DNA of 64,000 nucleotides from Blastococcus sp. URHD0036 (GCF_000701365.1 NZ_JNIK01000015.1:310001-374000), one strand, 5' to 3'. Shown: positions 7,984 to 16,412, counted from the first letter of the stretch. Made by a program: numbers and translations. The notes: generated by a model from the sequence alone, not told the origin.

Positions 7984-9495
7984 ATGAGCCTGCTGCTGAC
8001 CGACGTGACCGTCGGCGACCGGCCCGGCCGTGCGGTGCACGTCGTCGAGGGCCGGATCGCCTGGGTGGGCGACGCGGAGGAGGCGCCGACCGCGGACCGC
8101 ACGCTGACGGGGGAGGGGGCCCTGCTCACCCCGGCCTTCGTCGACGCGCACGTGCACGCGACGGCGACCGGGCTGGCCCTCACCGGTCTCGACCTCCACG
8201 GGAGCTCGAGCCTCGCGGACGCCGTCGCGTCCGTGGCCGAGCACGTCCGCCGGGTGCCGGACGGCGTCGTGCTGGGCACCGGCTGGGACGAGACCGGGTG
8301 GCCGGAGGGGCGCGGCCTCACCCGCGCCGACCTCGACGCGGTCGGCGGCGACCGGCCGGTGTACCTCGCCCGCGTCGACGTCCACTCCGCCACGGTGTCG
8401 ACGGCGCTGCTGGACCTCGTCCCCGGGATCCGGTCGCTGCCGGGGTTCGGCGCAGACGGACGGCTGCGGCTGGACGCCCACCACGCCGCCCGGCAGGCCG
8501 CCTACGGAGCGGTGAGCACCGCCCAGCGGCGCGCCGCCCAGCGCGCGACCCTCGCCGAGGCGGGAGCGCTGGGCATCGGCACCCTGCACGAGATGGCCGG
8601 CCCGGAGGTGTCGAGCGCGGCCGATCTCGCCGAGCTGCTCCAGCTCGCCGCCGAGGCCCCCGGTCCGCGGCTGCTCGGCTACTGGGGTGAGCTCTCCGAG
8701 CGCGGCGGCCTCGCGCTCGTGCAGGAGCTGGGCCTGGCCGGCGCCGGCGGCGACCTGTTCTGCGACGGCGCCCTGGGCTCGCACACCGCCGCCCTGGGGC
8801 AGCCGTACACCGACCGGCCGGAGACCGCCGGGGCGCTGCGGTTCGAGCTCGCCTCGCTGGTCGAGCACGTCCGGGCCTGCACCGTCGCCGGCATCCAGGC
8901 CGGCTTCCACTGCATCGGGGACGCCGCCGTAGGCCAGGTGCTCGACGCCATCGGTGCCGTCGTCGACGAGCTCGGTGCCGCCGCGGTACGCGCCTGCCGG
9001 CACCGGCTGGAGCACGTCGAGATGGTCGGGCCCGACGTGATCGCCCGGATGCGGGCGTGGGACGTCGTGGCCAGCGTGCAGCCGGCGTTCGACGCCGCCT
9101 GGGGTGGGGGAGAGGGCATGTACGCCGCGCGGCTGGGCGTGGAGCGGGCGCTGGCCTGTAACCCCTTCGCCGACCTCGCCGACGCCGGGGTCGCGCTCGC
9201 GCTGGGCAGCGACGCCCCGGTGACGCCGATGGACCCGTGGGGGAGCGTGCACGCCGCGGTCGACCACCGCACGTCCGGTTCGGGCCTGCGTCCGTTCGAC
9301 GCGTTCGACGCTGCGACGTACGGCGGCTGGTACGCGGTGCGGGGAGAACATCCCACAGGCCCCCTGGCCGTCGGCGCCCCGGCCGACCTGGCCCTCTGGG
9401 CGACGACGGAGACCCTCTCGCGGGCGCTCGCCGACCGGTCCCGGCCCGCCTGCCGTCAGCTGGTCGTAGCAGGAGAATCGGTTCCGCGGCCGTAA
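7984..9495 (+). CDS. YtcJ-like metal-dependent amidohydrolase
   Basis: 503 residues. Features of the amidohydrolase-3 (YtcJ/AepA) group: the metal-binding HVHA after PAFVDA (about residue 55), GTGWDETGWPEGR, the CIGDAA histidine region (GFHCIGDAA), HRLEHVE, and the late Asp motif LALGSDAPVTPMDPW. It should hydrolyse an amide or related C-N bond with one or two metal ions in the cytoplasm. The ATG fits the start of the beta-sandwich domain; no good ribosome-binding site precedes it. In several actinobacteria a gene of this kind stands before lnt, as here. Confidence 0.88.
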   Translation: MSLLLTDVTVGDRPGRAVHVVEGRIAWVGDAEEAPTADRTLTGEGALLTPAFVDAHVHATATGLALTGLDLHGSSSLADAVASVAEHVRRVPDGVVLGTGWDETGWPEGRGLTRADLDAVGGDRPVYLARVDVHSATVSTALLDLVPGIRSLPGFGADGRLRLDAHHAARQAAYGAVSTAQRRAAQRATLAEAGALGIGTLHEMAGPEVSSAADLAELLQLAAEAPGPRLLGYWGELSERGGLALVQELGLAGAGGDLFCDGALGSHTAALGQPYTDRPETAGALRFELASLVEHVRACTVAGIQAGFHCIGDAAVGQVLDAIGAVVDELGAAAVRACRHRLEHVEMVGPDVIARMRAWDVVASVQPAFDAAWGGGEGMYAARLGVERALACNPFADLADAGVALALGSDAPVTPMDPWGSVHAAVDHRTSGSGLRPFDAFDAATYGGWYAVRGEHPTGPLAVGAPADLALWATTETLSRALADRSRPACRQLVVAGESVPRP

Positions 9496-9972
9496 CGATC
9501 CCGTCACGGTCCGCCACGACGGTGACCGGACCCGCCCGACCTCGCCGCCGTAGTTCCTACAGTCGCTGCAGTTCCGTTCCGGGGGCACCGCGCGTGCTCC
9601 TCCCGGACGGTGCGCACCCTCCCGGTCGCGCGGATCGGTTCGATCCCCGCCTGTGCCGGGCCGTCGGAGGGGGCGTACCGGGCGGGGGGCAGCGCGCACC
9701 GGCTCCCGGCGGGGATCGGCACGGCACCGCACGACCCGGACAACGACCCGACGACCGCCGCCCGCGGCCGTGCGGGCCGGCCCCGGGAGCGCGGTTGCCG
9801 CGACCCGGTCCGCGCCGCGCACCCCGGGACAGCGGTCCGCGGGGCGGTCGTTCCGGCCGGCCTCCGCGTGCGGAGTGGGATGCTGGGCCGGGACCGCGAC
9901 GACCGCGGCCCGGCCGACGCCTGCGCCGGCACAACCGCCCGGGGCCACGGGCACCACGACCGGGGAGGCGAC
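9496..9972. other. 477-bp intergenic region before lnt
   Basis: No convincing gene. An open frame continuous with lnt runs left to 9610, but its composition is Arg/Gly/Pro/Ala only and it has no recognisable domain. The stretch is very GC-rich with many short inverted repeats (for example GGATC-GGTTC-GATCC at 9632-9646), so a structured 5' leader for the lnt mRNA is possible but not shown. Confidence 0.5.
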
Positions 9973-11613
9973 GTGTCGTCAGCCGCGACGGTGGCGACCC
10001 CGTCCGGGACCCCCGAGCCCGCGGCCGGACCGGCCCGCGGCCGCCGGCTGCCCTGGCGCACGGTGCTGGCCGTCGCCGGGGGTCTGGCATTGTGGCTGGC
10101 CTTCCCCGGCTGGTCGGTGCAGGGCCTCGCCGTCGTCGGTCCGATGGCGCTGGCCCTCGCAGTGCGCGGCGAGCGGGCCCGCTCGGGCGCCTGGCTCGGC
10201 TTCGTCCTCGGCCTGGCCTTCCTCGTTCCGCTGCTGTCGTGGACCGGCGTCTACGTCGGCGCGTTCCCGTGGCTGGCCCTGGCGATCTGGCAGGCGACCT
10301 ACTACGCCCTGCTGGGGGCGGCCACCGCCGCCACCTCGCGGCTGCCGCTCTGGCCGCTGTGGACGGCGATGCTGTGGGTGGCCGACGAGGCGCTGCGCGG
10401 CCGCTGGTTCCTCGGCGGCTTCCCCTGGGGCCGGCTCGGCCTGAGCCAGACCGACGGGCCCTTCCTGTCGCTGGCCGCCTACGGCGGGGTGCCGTTGGTC
10501 AGCTTCGCCGTCGCCCTGACCGGCGCGCTGCTGGCCGCCGCCGTCCTCGCCCTCGTTCGCGCCTGGCGTACCGCCGGGGACGACGCGCAGCGGCCGACCA
10601 CGCTGCGGGCCGGGGCGCTGGCCGTCGTGGCCGTCCTCGCCGTCCCGCTGGTCGGCGCGCTGGCCTGGCTGCCGCTGCCCGGCCCGTCGCTGACCGACGG
10701 CGGCCCCACCCGGACCGTCGCGGTGATCCAGGGGAACGTGCCGCGCGCCGGCCTGGAGTTCAACGCGCAGCGGCGGGCGGTCCTCGACAACCACGTCGAG
10801 CAGACCCTGGAGCTGGCCGCGGCCGTCGAGCGCGGGGACGCGCAGCAACCGGACCTGGTCCTGTGGCCGGAGAACAGCTCCGACATCGACCCGTACACCA
10901 ACGCCGACGCCGCCCGGGCGATCGACCGGGCCGCCGAGGCCATCGACGCGCCCATCCTGGTCGGAGCCGTGGTCGAGGGGCCGGGCCGCTACCTCAGCAA
11001 CACCGCCATCGTCTGGGATCCGGAGAGCGGCCCGGGGGAGACCTACGTCAAGCGGCATCCGGTGCCCCTGGCGGAGTACGTCCCGGCGCGGTCGTTCTTC
11101 CGCTTCTTCACCGACAAGGTCGACCTCGTGCGCCGGGACTTCCGCGCCGGGGACGAGGTCGGCGTGCTGGACATGGCCGGCACCCGCGTCGGCGACGTCA
11201 TCTGCTTCGAGGTCGTCTACGACGGCCTGGTGCACGACACCGTCGACGCCGGCGCCGGCATGCTCGTCGTCCAGACCAACAACGCCACGTTCGGGTTCAC
11301 CGACGAGAGCGAGCAGCAACTCGCCGCCAGCCGGCTCCGCGCCGTGGAGTACGGCCGCACCGTGGTCGTGGTGGCCACGAGCGGCATCTCCGCGATCGTC
11401 GCGCCCGACGGGTCGGTGGTCCGCAGCTCGGAGCTGTTCACACCGGCGACGTTCGTCGAGGACATCGCGCAGCGGGACTCCACGACTGTCGCCGAGCGGC
11501 TCGGCGCGTGGCCGGAGTTCCTGCTCACGGCGCTCGGTCTGGGCGCCCTGGTAGCGGTTGTGGGGCCCGGCATCGCCCGGCGGCGCCGGGCACGCCGTTC
11601 GCGCACGGCGTAG
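9973..11613 (+). CDS. lnt: apolipoprotein N-acyltransferase
   Basis: 546 residues. An N-terminal block of six to seven membrane helices (residues about 20-245) is followed by the nitrilase-fold catalytic domain outside the membrane. The Glu-Lys-Cys triad is visible: Glu300 in LWPENSSD, Lys360 in YVKRHPVPLAEYVP and Cys411 in GDVICFEVVYDG. It adds the third acyl chain to the N-terminal cysteine of lipoproteins, several of which are encoded here. The GTG was chosen because GGGGAGG stands 5 bp upstream. In mycobacteria Lnt is fused to the dolichol-phosphate-mannose synthase Ppm1 and in Streptomyces the two are neighbours; here no Ppm1 gene follows, and fxsA starts after 38 bp. Confidence 0.92.
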   Translation: MSSAATVATPSGTPEPAAGPARGRRLPWRTVLAVAGGLALWLAFPGWSVQGLAVVGPMALALAVRGERARSGAWLGFVLGLAFLVPLLSWTGVYVGAFPWLALAIWQATYYALLGAATAATSRLPLWPLWTAMLWVADEALRGRWFLGGFPWGRLGLSQTDGPFLSLAAYGGVPLVSFAVALTGALLAAAVLALVRAWRTAGDDAQRPTTLRAGALAVVAVLAVPLVGALAWLPLPGPSLTDGGPTRTVAVIQGNVPRAGLEFNAQRRAVLDNHVEQTLELAAAVERGDAQQPDLVLWPENSSDIDPYTNADAARAIDRAAEAIDAPILVGAVVEGPGRYLSNTAIVWDPESGPGETYVKRHPVPLAEYVPARSFFRFFTDKVDLVRRDFRAGDEVGVLDMAGTRVGDVICFEVVYDGLVHDTVDAGAGMLVVQTNNATFGFTDESEQQLAASRLRAVEYGRTVVVVATSGISAIVAPDGSVVRSSELFTPATFVEDIAQRDSTTVAERLGAWPEFLLTALGLGALVAVVGPGIARRRRARRSRTA

Positions 11614-11651
11614 CCAGGAGCAAGACGGCCGCCTCGCGCGTTGCACCGGGT

Positions 11652-12161
11652 GTGACTGGACCGAAGAGAGCCGTGGGGCGTCGGGTGCGCGCCGCGGCCG
11701 GCGTGCTCGCGCTGGCCGAGGTGGTCGTGTTCGTGCTCGTCGCGAACTGGATCGGGCTGGGCCCGACCATCCTGCTCACGCTGGCGACCAGCGCGCTCGG
11801 GCTGCTGCTGCTCGGCCGGCAGGGCACCCGCGCGCTCACCGAGCTGCGGTCGCAGGCGGCCGAGCGGCGCCCGTCCGGCCGTGCGCTGGGGGACGCCGGG
11901 CTGGTCGCCGTCGGCGGCGTGCTCATGGTGCTGCCCGGCTTCATCGGCGACGTCGTCGGACTGCTCTGCCTGCTGCCGCCCACCCGGCCGCTGGTGCGCG
12001 GGCTGATCGGGCGGCTGTTCGTCTCCCGGCTGCCGGCGCACCTGCGGGGCCCGGTGCGCGTCCGGAGCGCCCGCGCCGAGGGAGTGGACGGACCTGCGCC
12101 GCGGCCGGAGCGGCCGCTGGTCATCGAGGGCGAGGTGCTGCGGGACGACCCGCAGCACTGA
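11652..12161 (+). CDS. fxsA: FxsA family membrane protein
   Basis: 169 residues with two clear hydrophobic regions (ALAEVVVFVLVANWIGLGP onward and GLVAVGGVLMVLPGFIGDVV) and the family pattern of a helical hairpin followed by LLLLGRQGTRAL and LPPTRPLVR. FxsA of E. coli limits phage F exclusion when overproduced; the normal role is unknown. Start GTG. It probably follows lnt on the same transcript and ends 20 bp before a strong hairpin shared with rbpA. Confidence 0.85.
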   Translation: MTGPKRAVGRRVRAAAGVLALAEVVVFVLVANWIGLGPTILLTLATSALGLLLLGRQGTRALTELRSQAAERRPSGRALGDAGLVAVGGVLMVLPGFIGDVVGLLCLLPPTRPLVRGLIGRLFVSRLPAHLRGPVRVRSARAEGVDGPAPRPERPLVIEGEVLRDDPQH

Positions 12162-12180
12162 CCGGGCCGGCCCGGGACGC

Positions 12181-12218
12181 AGAACGGCCCCGGTGGGAGA
12201 TCCCACCGGGGCCGTTCT
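12181..12218. terminator. bidirectional terminator between fxsA and rbpA
   Basis: Perfect 18-bp inverted repeat (AGAACGGCCCCGGTGGGA / TCCCACCGGGGCCGTTCT) with a 2-nt loop between two convergent genes. The core GGCCCCGGTGGG is the same as in the hairpin at 47541. Confidence 0.9.
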
Positions 12219-12233
12219 CCGAACTGGAGTCGC

Positions 12234-12578
12234 TCAGCTGGCGCGCGTACGGCGACCGCGGAGCACCTCGAGGCGCTCGGCGAGGACCTCCTCGAGGTCC
12301 TCCACGGAGCGACGCTCGAGCAGCATGTCCCAGTGGGTCCGCGGCGGCTTGACCTTCTTGGGGGCCGGCTCCGCACCACCCACGAGCTTCGCGGCAGCGC
12401 CGTCGAACTTGCACTCCCACGTGTCGGGGACCTCGGCGTCGTCGGCGAAGGGCACCGAGAACAGGTGTCCCGACGCGCACTTGTACTCGACGTACTGACG
12501 CTCGATCGGCGCGGTGTTCCGCTCGGTCTCGTAGCTCACGCTGCCCAGTCGGCTACCCCGTAGGGAACGCTCGCCCAT
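12234..12578 (-). CDS. rbpA: RNA polymerase-binding protein RbpA
   Basis: 114 residues, the family size. Visible parts: N-terminal tail with RGSRLGSVSYETE, the zinc/beta-barrel core domain (YVEYKCASGHLFSVPFADDA, then WECKFDG), and the C-terminal sigma-interaction domain (PPRTHWDMLLERRSVEDLEEVL). RbpA binds the RNA polymerase beta subunit and the primary sigma factor and stabilises the open complex; it is essential or important in actinobacteria. The inner ATG at 12578 was chosen because a GAGAGGA ribosome-binding site precedes it and the family begins MGERSLRG or similar; the longer open frame has no support. A SigR-type promoter stands about 95 bp upstream. Confidence 0.95.
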   Translation of the reverse strand: MGERSLRGSRLGSVSYETERNTAPIERQYVEYKCASGHLFSVPFADDAEVPDTWECKFDGAAAKLVGGAEPAPKKVKPPRTHWDMLLERRSVEDLEEVLAERLEVLRGRRTRAS

Positions 12579-12670
12579 GGCACACCGTCCTCTCGTGCTG
12601 AAGGTGTCTCGGTCACGACCCGATCCGTCGCACGGGCACATACCCAGGAGACGGGGGGATCGAAAGGACC

Positions 12671-12696
12671 AACGGCAAAACTCTCGGCAAGATTCC
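12671..12696 (-). promoter_or_regulatory. SigR/SigH-type promoter of rbpA
   Basis: On the minus strand GGAAT (12696-12692) and GTT (12673-12671) are separated by exactly 18 bp, the consensus of the thiol-oxidative-stress sigma factor SigR (Streptomyces) or SigH (mycobacteria). Predicted transcription start is about 80-90 bp before the rbpA ATG. rbpA is a known SigR target in Streptomyces, which supports the call. Confidence 0.7.
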
Positions 12697-12773
12697 GCTT
12701 CGTCGGCCAGTCATCATCGCATGGAGGGAGATCTGCGGCTCCAGCGGGCCCCGGGTGCCCCCCGGACGAGGGA

Positions 12774-13553
12774 TCAGGGGAGGGCCAGCTGCCCGGGGCC
12801 GGCCGCGGTCGGCCCGAGCTGACCCAGCACGTGGTGCCGCCGGCAGAGCACCTGGTAGTGCACGTCGGCGCCCGTCGAGGGCTCGTCGGGGGCCGGCGTG
12901 GGAGCCGTGTCGGCGACCACGACCGTCGCGCCGTGACGCACCAGGGCGCCGTCGACGACGCGGGCGTTCAGCAGGCCCGGCAGGCCGCACCAGCACAGCA
13001 CCTCCACCTGCACCCGCTGGACGTCGTCGGCGACCTCCAGCAGCCGCTGGGTGCCCGGGAACAGGCGGGTGCGGAAGTCGGTGGTCAGGCCGAACGCCCA
13101 GACGTCGACGTGCGACTCGTCGACCAGCTCCGCCAGCTGGTCGACCTGGGCGGGGGTGAGGAACTGCGCCTCGTCGACGATCAGGTAGTCCACCCGCCGG
13201 CCGTCGGCCCAGTGGGCGCGGACCAGCAGCCTCAGGTCGGTCGTCGCGTCCACCTCCAGGGCCTCCCGCGTCAGGCCGACCCGCGAGCTGATCCGCGGCC
13301 GGCCGGACCGGTCGCCCTGGGTCAGCAGCAGGCCGGAGCGACCCTGGCGGGCCTGGTTGAAGTCGACCTGCAGCGCGAGGGTCGACTTCCCGCAGTCCAT
13401 CGGCCCGTGGAAGAAGCGCAGGTGCGCCGGAGCCGGGTGGCTGCGCCGGTTGCCCGCGACCGGGACGGCGGTCGGGCGCTCGCGCCGGCGCGAGTCCGGG
13501 TCCGGCACGGTCATGGCGACCGCGGTGGGGTCGACGCCGTCGGGCGGGGTCAC
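12774..13553 (-). CDS. tdk: thymidine kinase, type II (TK1-like)
   Basis: 259 residues from the GTG at 13553 or 246 from an ATG at 13514. The GTG was chosen because it overlaps the stop of the upstream acyltransferase gene (GTGA), the same junction as the gene before it; neither start has a good ribosome-binding site. The Walker A loop is FHGPMDCGKST (usual TK form GPMFSGKS/T), Walker B is VDYLIVDEAQFL, and the lasso/zinc part shows VEVLCWCGLP and HYQVLCRRHH. It should phosphorylate thymidine with ATP for nucleotide salvage. Ends 195 bp upstream of the rbpA start, so it reads toward rbpA. Confidence 0.8.
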   Translation of the reverse strand: MTPPDGVDPTAVAMTVPDPDSRRRERPTAVPVAGNRRSHPAPAHLRFFHGPMDCGKSTLALQVDFNQARQGRSGLLLTQGDRSGRPRISSRVGLTREALEVDATTDLRLLVRAHWADGRRVDYLIVDEAQFLTPAQVDQLAELVDESHVDVWAFGLTTDFRTRLFPGTQRLLEVADDVQRVQVEVLCWCGLPGLLNARVVDGALVRHGATVVVADTAPTPAPDEPSTGADVHYQVLCRRHHVLGQLGPTAAGPGQLALP

Positions 13554-14428
13554 GGGACGTCGTCCGGGACGTGACCGCCGGGGAACGCCGACACGACCGT
13601 TGTGGGCCTCGTCGGGTCGACGAAGGCGGGCCGGTCCGGCTCGTCGGCGCGCAACGGCACCAGCCCGCGGGTGATCGCCGCGGCGATCCGGTAGCGCGCG
13701 CGGTTGGCGTCGCCGACCCGGCCCATCTGCAGGTCGTCGAGCCGGACGGGAGCGCCGACGTGCACCCGCAGCGCCGGCCGGCGGACGGCGGCGCGGGCGA
13801 GGGTGCGCAGCTTGCCCCAGTCGTTGCCGTACTGGAGGACCTCGTGGGCACCCCACTGGCTGATCGGGATCACCGGGACACCCATGCCCAGCGCCATGCG
13901 GGCCATGCCGGTCCGGCCGCGCTCGGGCCAGCCGTCGGCGGTCAGGCCGACCCGGCCCTCGGGATAGGCGACGACGTGCCCGCCGTGCACCAGCGCGACC
14001 TCGGTGACCCGGACGGCGTGCCGCGCGAGCTGCGTCCCGCGCTCGACCCGGATGGCGCCGGTCCGCTCCAGCGCGGGCCCGACCACAGGGGCGGAGATGA
14101 TCCCGCCGGTGGCCATGATCCGCGGGACGACGCCGACCCGGTGCAGGGCGACGGCGACGACGAAGGGATCGAAGTCGCCGATGTGGTTGGCGGCGAGCAG
14201 CAGCGGCCCGCGGCGCAGCTCCTCCGGCACCTCTCCGGTCACCTCCACCCGGCCGAAGACGCTCACCAGCCAGGAGAAGCGGCGCAGCACGAACCGCCAG
14301 AACCACCAGGGCGGGGCAGCGGCGATGGCGAGCTCGCGGGCGAACCACTCGGGGTCGTCCGGCCGCACCAGCTGCTCGAGGTGGTCCGGCAGCGGCGGCG
14401 GCTCCGGCCGCCAGTCGCGCAGGCTCAC
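13550..14428 (-). CDS. PlsC-family acyltransferase
   Basis: 292 residues. The acyltransferase core is seen in LLLAANHIGDFDPFVVAVAL (H-x4-D), GAIRVERGTQLAR, HVVAYPEGRVGL (FPEGTRS-type) and GVPVIPISQWGAHEV. The first 60 residues carry an amphipathic/aromatic stretch (PPWWFWRFVLRRFSWLVSV) suitable for membrane contact. It should acylate a lyso-glycerophospholipid. Start GTG overlaps the stop of the glycerophosphodiesterase gene by 4 bp, and its own stop overlaps the thymidine kinase start by 4 bp: a tightly coupled three-gene operon. Confidence 0.85.
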   Translation of the reverse strand: MSLRDWRPEPPPLPDHLEQLVRPDDPEWFARELAIAAAPPWWFWRFVLRRFSWLVSVFGRVEVTGEVPEELRRGPLLLAANHIGDFDPFVVAVALHRVGVVPRIMATGGIISAPVVGPALERTGAIRVERGTQLARHAVRVTEVALVHGGHVVAYPEGRVGLTADGWPERGRTGMARMALGMGVPVIPISQWGAHEVLQYGNDWGKLRTLARAAVRRPALRVHVGAPVRLDDLQMGRVGDANRARYRIAAAITRGLVPLRADEPDRPAFVDPTRPTTVVSAFPGGHVPDDVP

Positions 14429-15210
14429 CGGGGCACCCACTGGCCGCGCTTCTCCAGGACGGCGCGCAGCATCGAGGGCCGGTCGGTCATGATGCCGTCG
14501 ACACCGAGGTCGAGCATCGACTGCGCCTCGTCCTCGGTGTCGACGGTCCACACGTGCACCTGGAGCCCCCGGTCGTGCGCCGCCTCGAGGAAGCGCTCGT
14601 CGACCAGCGCGCGGCCGCCCAGCCGCAGTGGCACCTGCGCGCAGCCGGCCTCGATCCGGACCAGCCCGGCCGCCCGCGGGGAGTAGGACGAGAGCCGCAG
14701 CGCGGCCACCCCGCGCGGGCCGAGCGACGTGCACACCGCGGGACCGAACAGCCGCCGCGCGGCGGCGATGCGGGCGTCGGAGAAGGAGCCCAGGCAGATC
14801 CGGTCGGTCAGCTTCATCCGGCGGACAAGCCGCACCAGCGGGGCCAGGACGCCGGCGGCCTTGATGTCGAGGTTGAACCGCACGTCGGGCCAGGCCCCGA
14901 GCAGGTCCTCCAGCCGCAGGACGGGCTCGCGGCCACCGATGAGCGCCGTCGACACCTCCGACCACGGCAGCTGGTCCAGACGCCCGCTGCGGTCGGTGAC
15001 GCGGTCGAGGGTGGGGTCGTGGAAGACCACGGGGATGCCGTCGGCGGTCACCTGCACGTCGGTCTCGAGATAGCGGTAGCCCAGGTCCACACAGGCCTCG
15101 AACGCCCCCATGGTGTTCTCCACGTGCTCGATGGCACCGCCGCGGTGGGCCATCGCCAGCGGTGTCGGCGCGTCGAGGAACGCGTAGCGGACCGGGGGCA
15201 CGGGCGACAC
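14425..15210 (-). CDS. ugpQ: glycerophosphodiester phosphodiesterase
   Basis: 261 residues, standard GDPD size. Motifs of the TIM-barrel enzyme: LAMAHRGGAIEHVENTMGAF with the first His and Glu, YLETDVQVTADGIPVVFHD with Glu, Asp and the second His, then PTLDRVTD; near the end VHVWTVDTEDEAQSMLDLGV and GIMTDRPS are typical. It releases sn-glycerol-3-phosphate from deacylated phospholipids. No signal peptide, so cytoplasmic. First gene of the operon with an acyltransferase and thymidine kinase; the pair ugpQ-plsC suggests phospholipid turnover. Confidence 0.9.
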   Translation of the reverse strand: MSPVPPVRYAFLDAPTPLAMAHRGGAIEHVENTMGAFEACVDLGYRYLETDVQVTADGIPVVFHDPTLDRVTDRSGRLDQLPWSEVSTALIGGREPVLRLEDLLGAWPDVRFNLDIKAAGVLAPLVRLVRRMKLTDRICLGSFSDARIAAARRLFGPAVCTSLGPRGVAALRLSSYSPRAAGLVRIEAGCAQVPLRLGGRALVDERFLEAAHDRGLQVHVWTVDTEDEAQSMLDLGVDGIMTDRPSMLRAVLEKRGQWVPR

Positions 15211-15351
15211 GCTATCGGCGGCCGATGACGCGCTGGTCAGGCCCTCGGGAGGCGCCTCGGGAGCCGGCTGCCTCGCGGTCGCCGACCCGCGTCGCCGGAG
15301 TGTCGGGCGTGTCCCCGGAACCTGTCGGTCTCGCCGTCTACCGTCCCTCCC

Positions 15352-15786
15352 GTGGCAGAACAGCAGGGATCGGCGCTCCTCCTCGACGACGAGGTCCGCG
15401 GCCCCGGGGCCCCCTCGGGAGCGGCTCCGGCAGAGCGTCGGGGGAGCAGCCCGGAGCGGCGCTGCGGCTGGTGCCGGCGGGTGCTGCCGCAGCAGGGCTC
15501 GGTCGGCCGGCCGCGGCTGTACTGCGGCCAGGCCTGCCGCCAGCGGGCCTACGAGCAGCGCACCGCGACCGCCAAGGCCGGCCTGTCCGGCGACGTCGTC
15601 CTGGTGACCCGCGCCGAGCTCGACGGCCTGCAGGACCGGCTGTACCAGCTGCGCTGTGCCCTCGAGGACGTGCAGACGCTGCTGAGCGAGCGCCCCACGA
15701 AGGCCGAACTGGAGAGCTCGCTCGCCGAGGTGCTGCGGTCCACCGGCCGGCTCGACCGGCTCTGGGTGTCCGAGCGCGCCGGCTGA
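15352..15786 (+). CDS. actinobacterial hypothetical protein with a zinc-finger-like motif
   Basis: 144 residues. Residues about 38-65 hold CGWC and, after 18 residues, YCGQACRQRAYEQR, a C-x2-C...C-x3-C arrangement that could bind one zinc and is common in small actinobacterial DNA- or RNA-binding proteins. A coiled-coil-like C-terminal half follows (AELDGLQDRLYQLRCALEDV). No function is known to me. Start GTG; it ends 4 bp from the convergent lipoprotein gene. Confidence 0.7.
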   Translation: MAEQQGSALLLDDEVRGPGAPSGAAPAERRGSSPERRCGWCRRVLPQQGSVGRPRLYCGQACRQRAYEQRTATAKAGLSGDVVLVTRAELDGLQDRLYQLRCALEDVQTLLSERPTKAELESSLAEVLRSTGRLDRLWVSERAG

Positions 15787-15790
15787 CCGA

Positions 15791-16003
15791 TCAGTCAGGG
15801 TCCTGGTTGTCCTCGCCCTGCTCGACCTCTCGCTCCGGGTCGGTGTAGTTCGGGCCGGCGCCCGGGCCCTGGTTGACCTCGTCGTCGGTCGTGCCGTCCC
15901 GCTGGCCGCTGCCGGCGGCGTCGTCGCACGCGGTCAGCGTGGCACCGCCTCCGAACAACGCGAGTGCGGTCAGGACGGTGGCGACAGGTCGTCGGAGGTG
16001 CAT
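15791..16003 (-). CDS. small lipoprotein
   Basis: 70 residues: signal peptide with basic MHLRR, hydrophobic core (VATVLTALALFGGG) and lipobox LTAC with the modified cysteine at residue 26. The mature part is about 45 residues, acidic and low-complexity (EREVEQGEDNQDPD), and has no domain. Role unknown. Upstream lie a short palindrome and, at 470 bp, the dif-like site. Confidence 0.7.
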   Translation of the reverse strand: MHLRRPVATVLTALALFGGGATLTACDDAAGSGQRDGTTDDEVNQGPGAGPNYTDPEREVEQGEDNQDPD

Positions 16004-16367
16004 ATGCCGAGCCTATTGAGGTCGTCGGCGCGGCGCCCGTCGACCCGCCAGATCCACCGTCATTGCGTCACAGTGACGTATTGGAGGCGATGTCCCTGGA
16101 CCCCGGGGAAGGGGCATCGACACCTCTCACATCTCGTCCGCCGCCGTCCGCCGGCCGCTGATGAGCCGGTGAGAGACGATCGACCGGAACAAGATCGACA
16201 AATAACAAGATCATCATGGGGGAGTCGAGGACGCCGGGGCGGGGTCGACACCGGCCGTCGAGCGGGACGGCTCGGCCCGAACGTGACTCCCGAGGACGGC
16301 GTCACGGCGACGGCAGCTGGCGGGCGGCGATGGGGCGGCCGAACCACCAGGCGGCAGCACAGCGTCG
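16004..16367. other. intergenic region left of the dif-like site
   Basis: No credible gene. It contains the perfect palindrome CGTCAC-A-GTGACG (16066-16078) about 65 bp upstream of the lipoprotein start, a possible operator, and an unusually A-rich patch around 16190-16220 (AACAAGATCGACAAATAAC) for this genome. Open frames crossing it have random Arg/Pro/Ser-rich composition. Confidence 0.6.
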
Positions 16368-16412
16368 GCGCAGAAGTGCAGTTCCGCACCGTGCAGAAGT
16401 GCAGTTCTGCAC
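16368..16412. repeat. two tandem palindromes next to the dif-like site
   Basis: Two 22-bp units in direct repeat, 23 bp apart. The second is GTGCAGAA-GTGCAG-TTCTGCAC with perfect 8-bp arms; the first has CGCAGAA / TTCCGCAC with two mismatches. Spacing of about two helical turns suggests cooperative binding of a dimeric protein. They lie 59 bp left of the dif-like site and 365 bp from the lipoprotein start. Confidence 0.75.

Noticed and set aside
9632-9646. T-arm-like GGATC-GGTTC-GATCC suggesting a tRNA
   Set aside because: Loop is 5 nt instead of 7 and no acceptor, D or anticodon arm can be built around it.
9610-9972. Possible N-terminal extension of Lnt
   Set aside because: No domain or signal, random Arg/Gly/Pro composition, and a strong ribosome-binding site stands before the GTG at 9973.
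9237-12161. Long open frame fusing the amidohydrolase end, lnt region and FxsA
   Set aside because: Only its last 169 codons (FxsA) look like protein; the rest is out of frame with lnt and the amidohydrolase.
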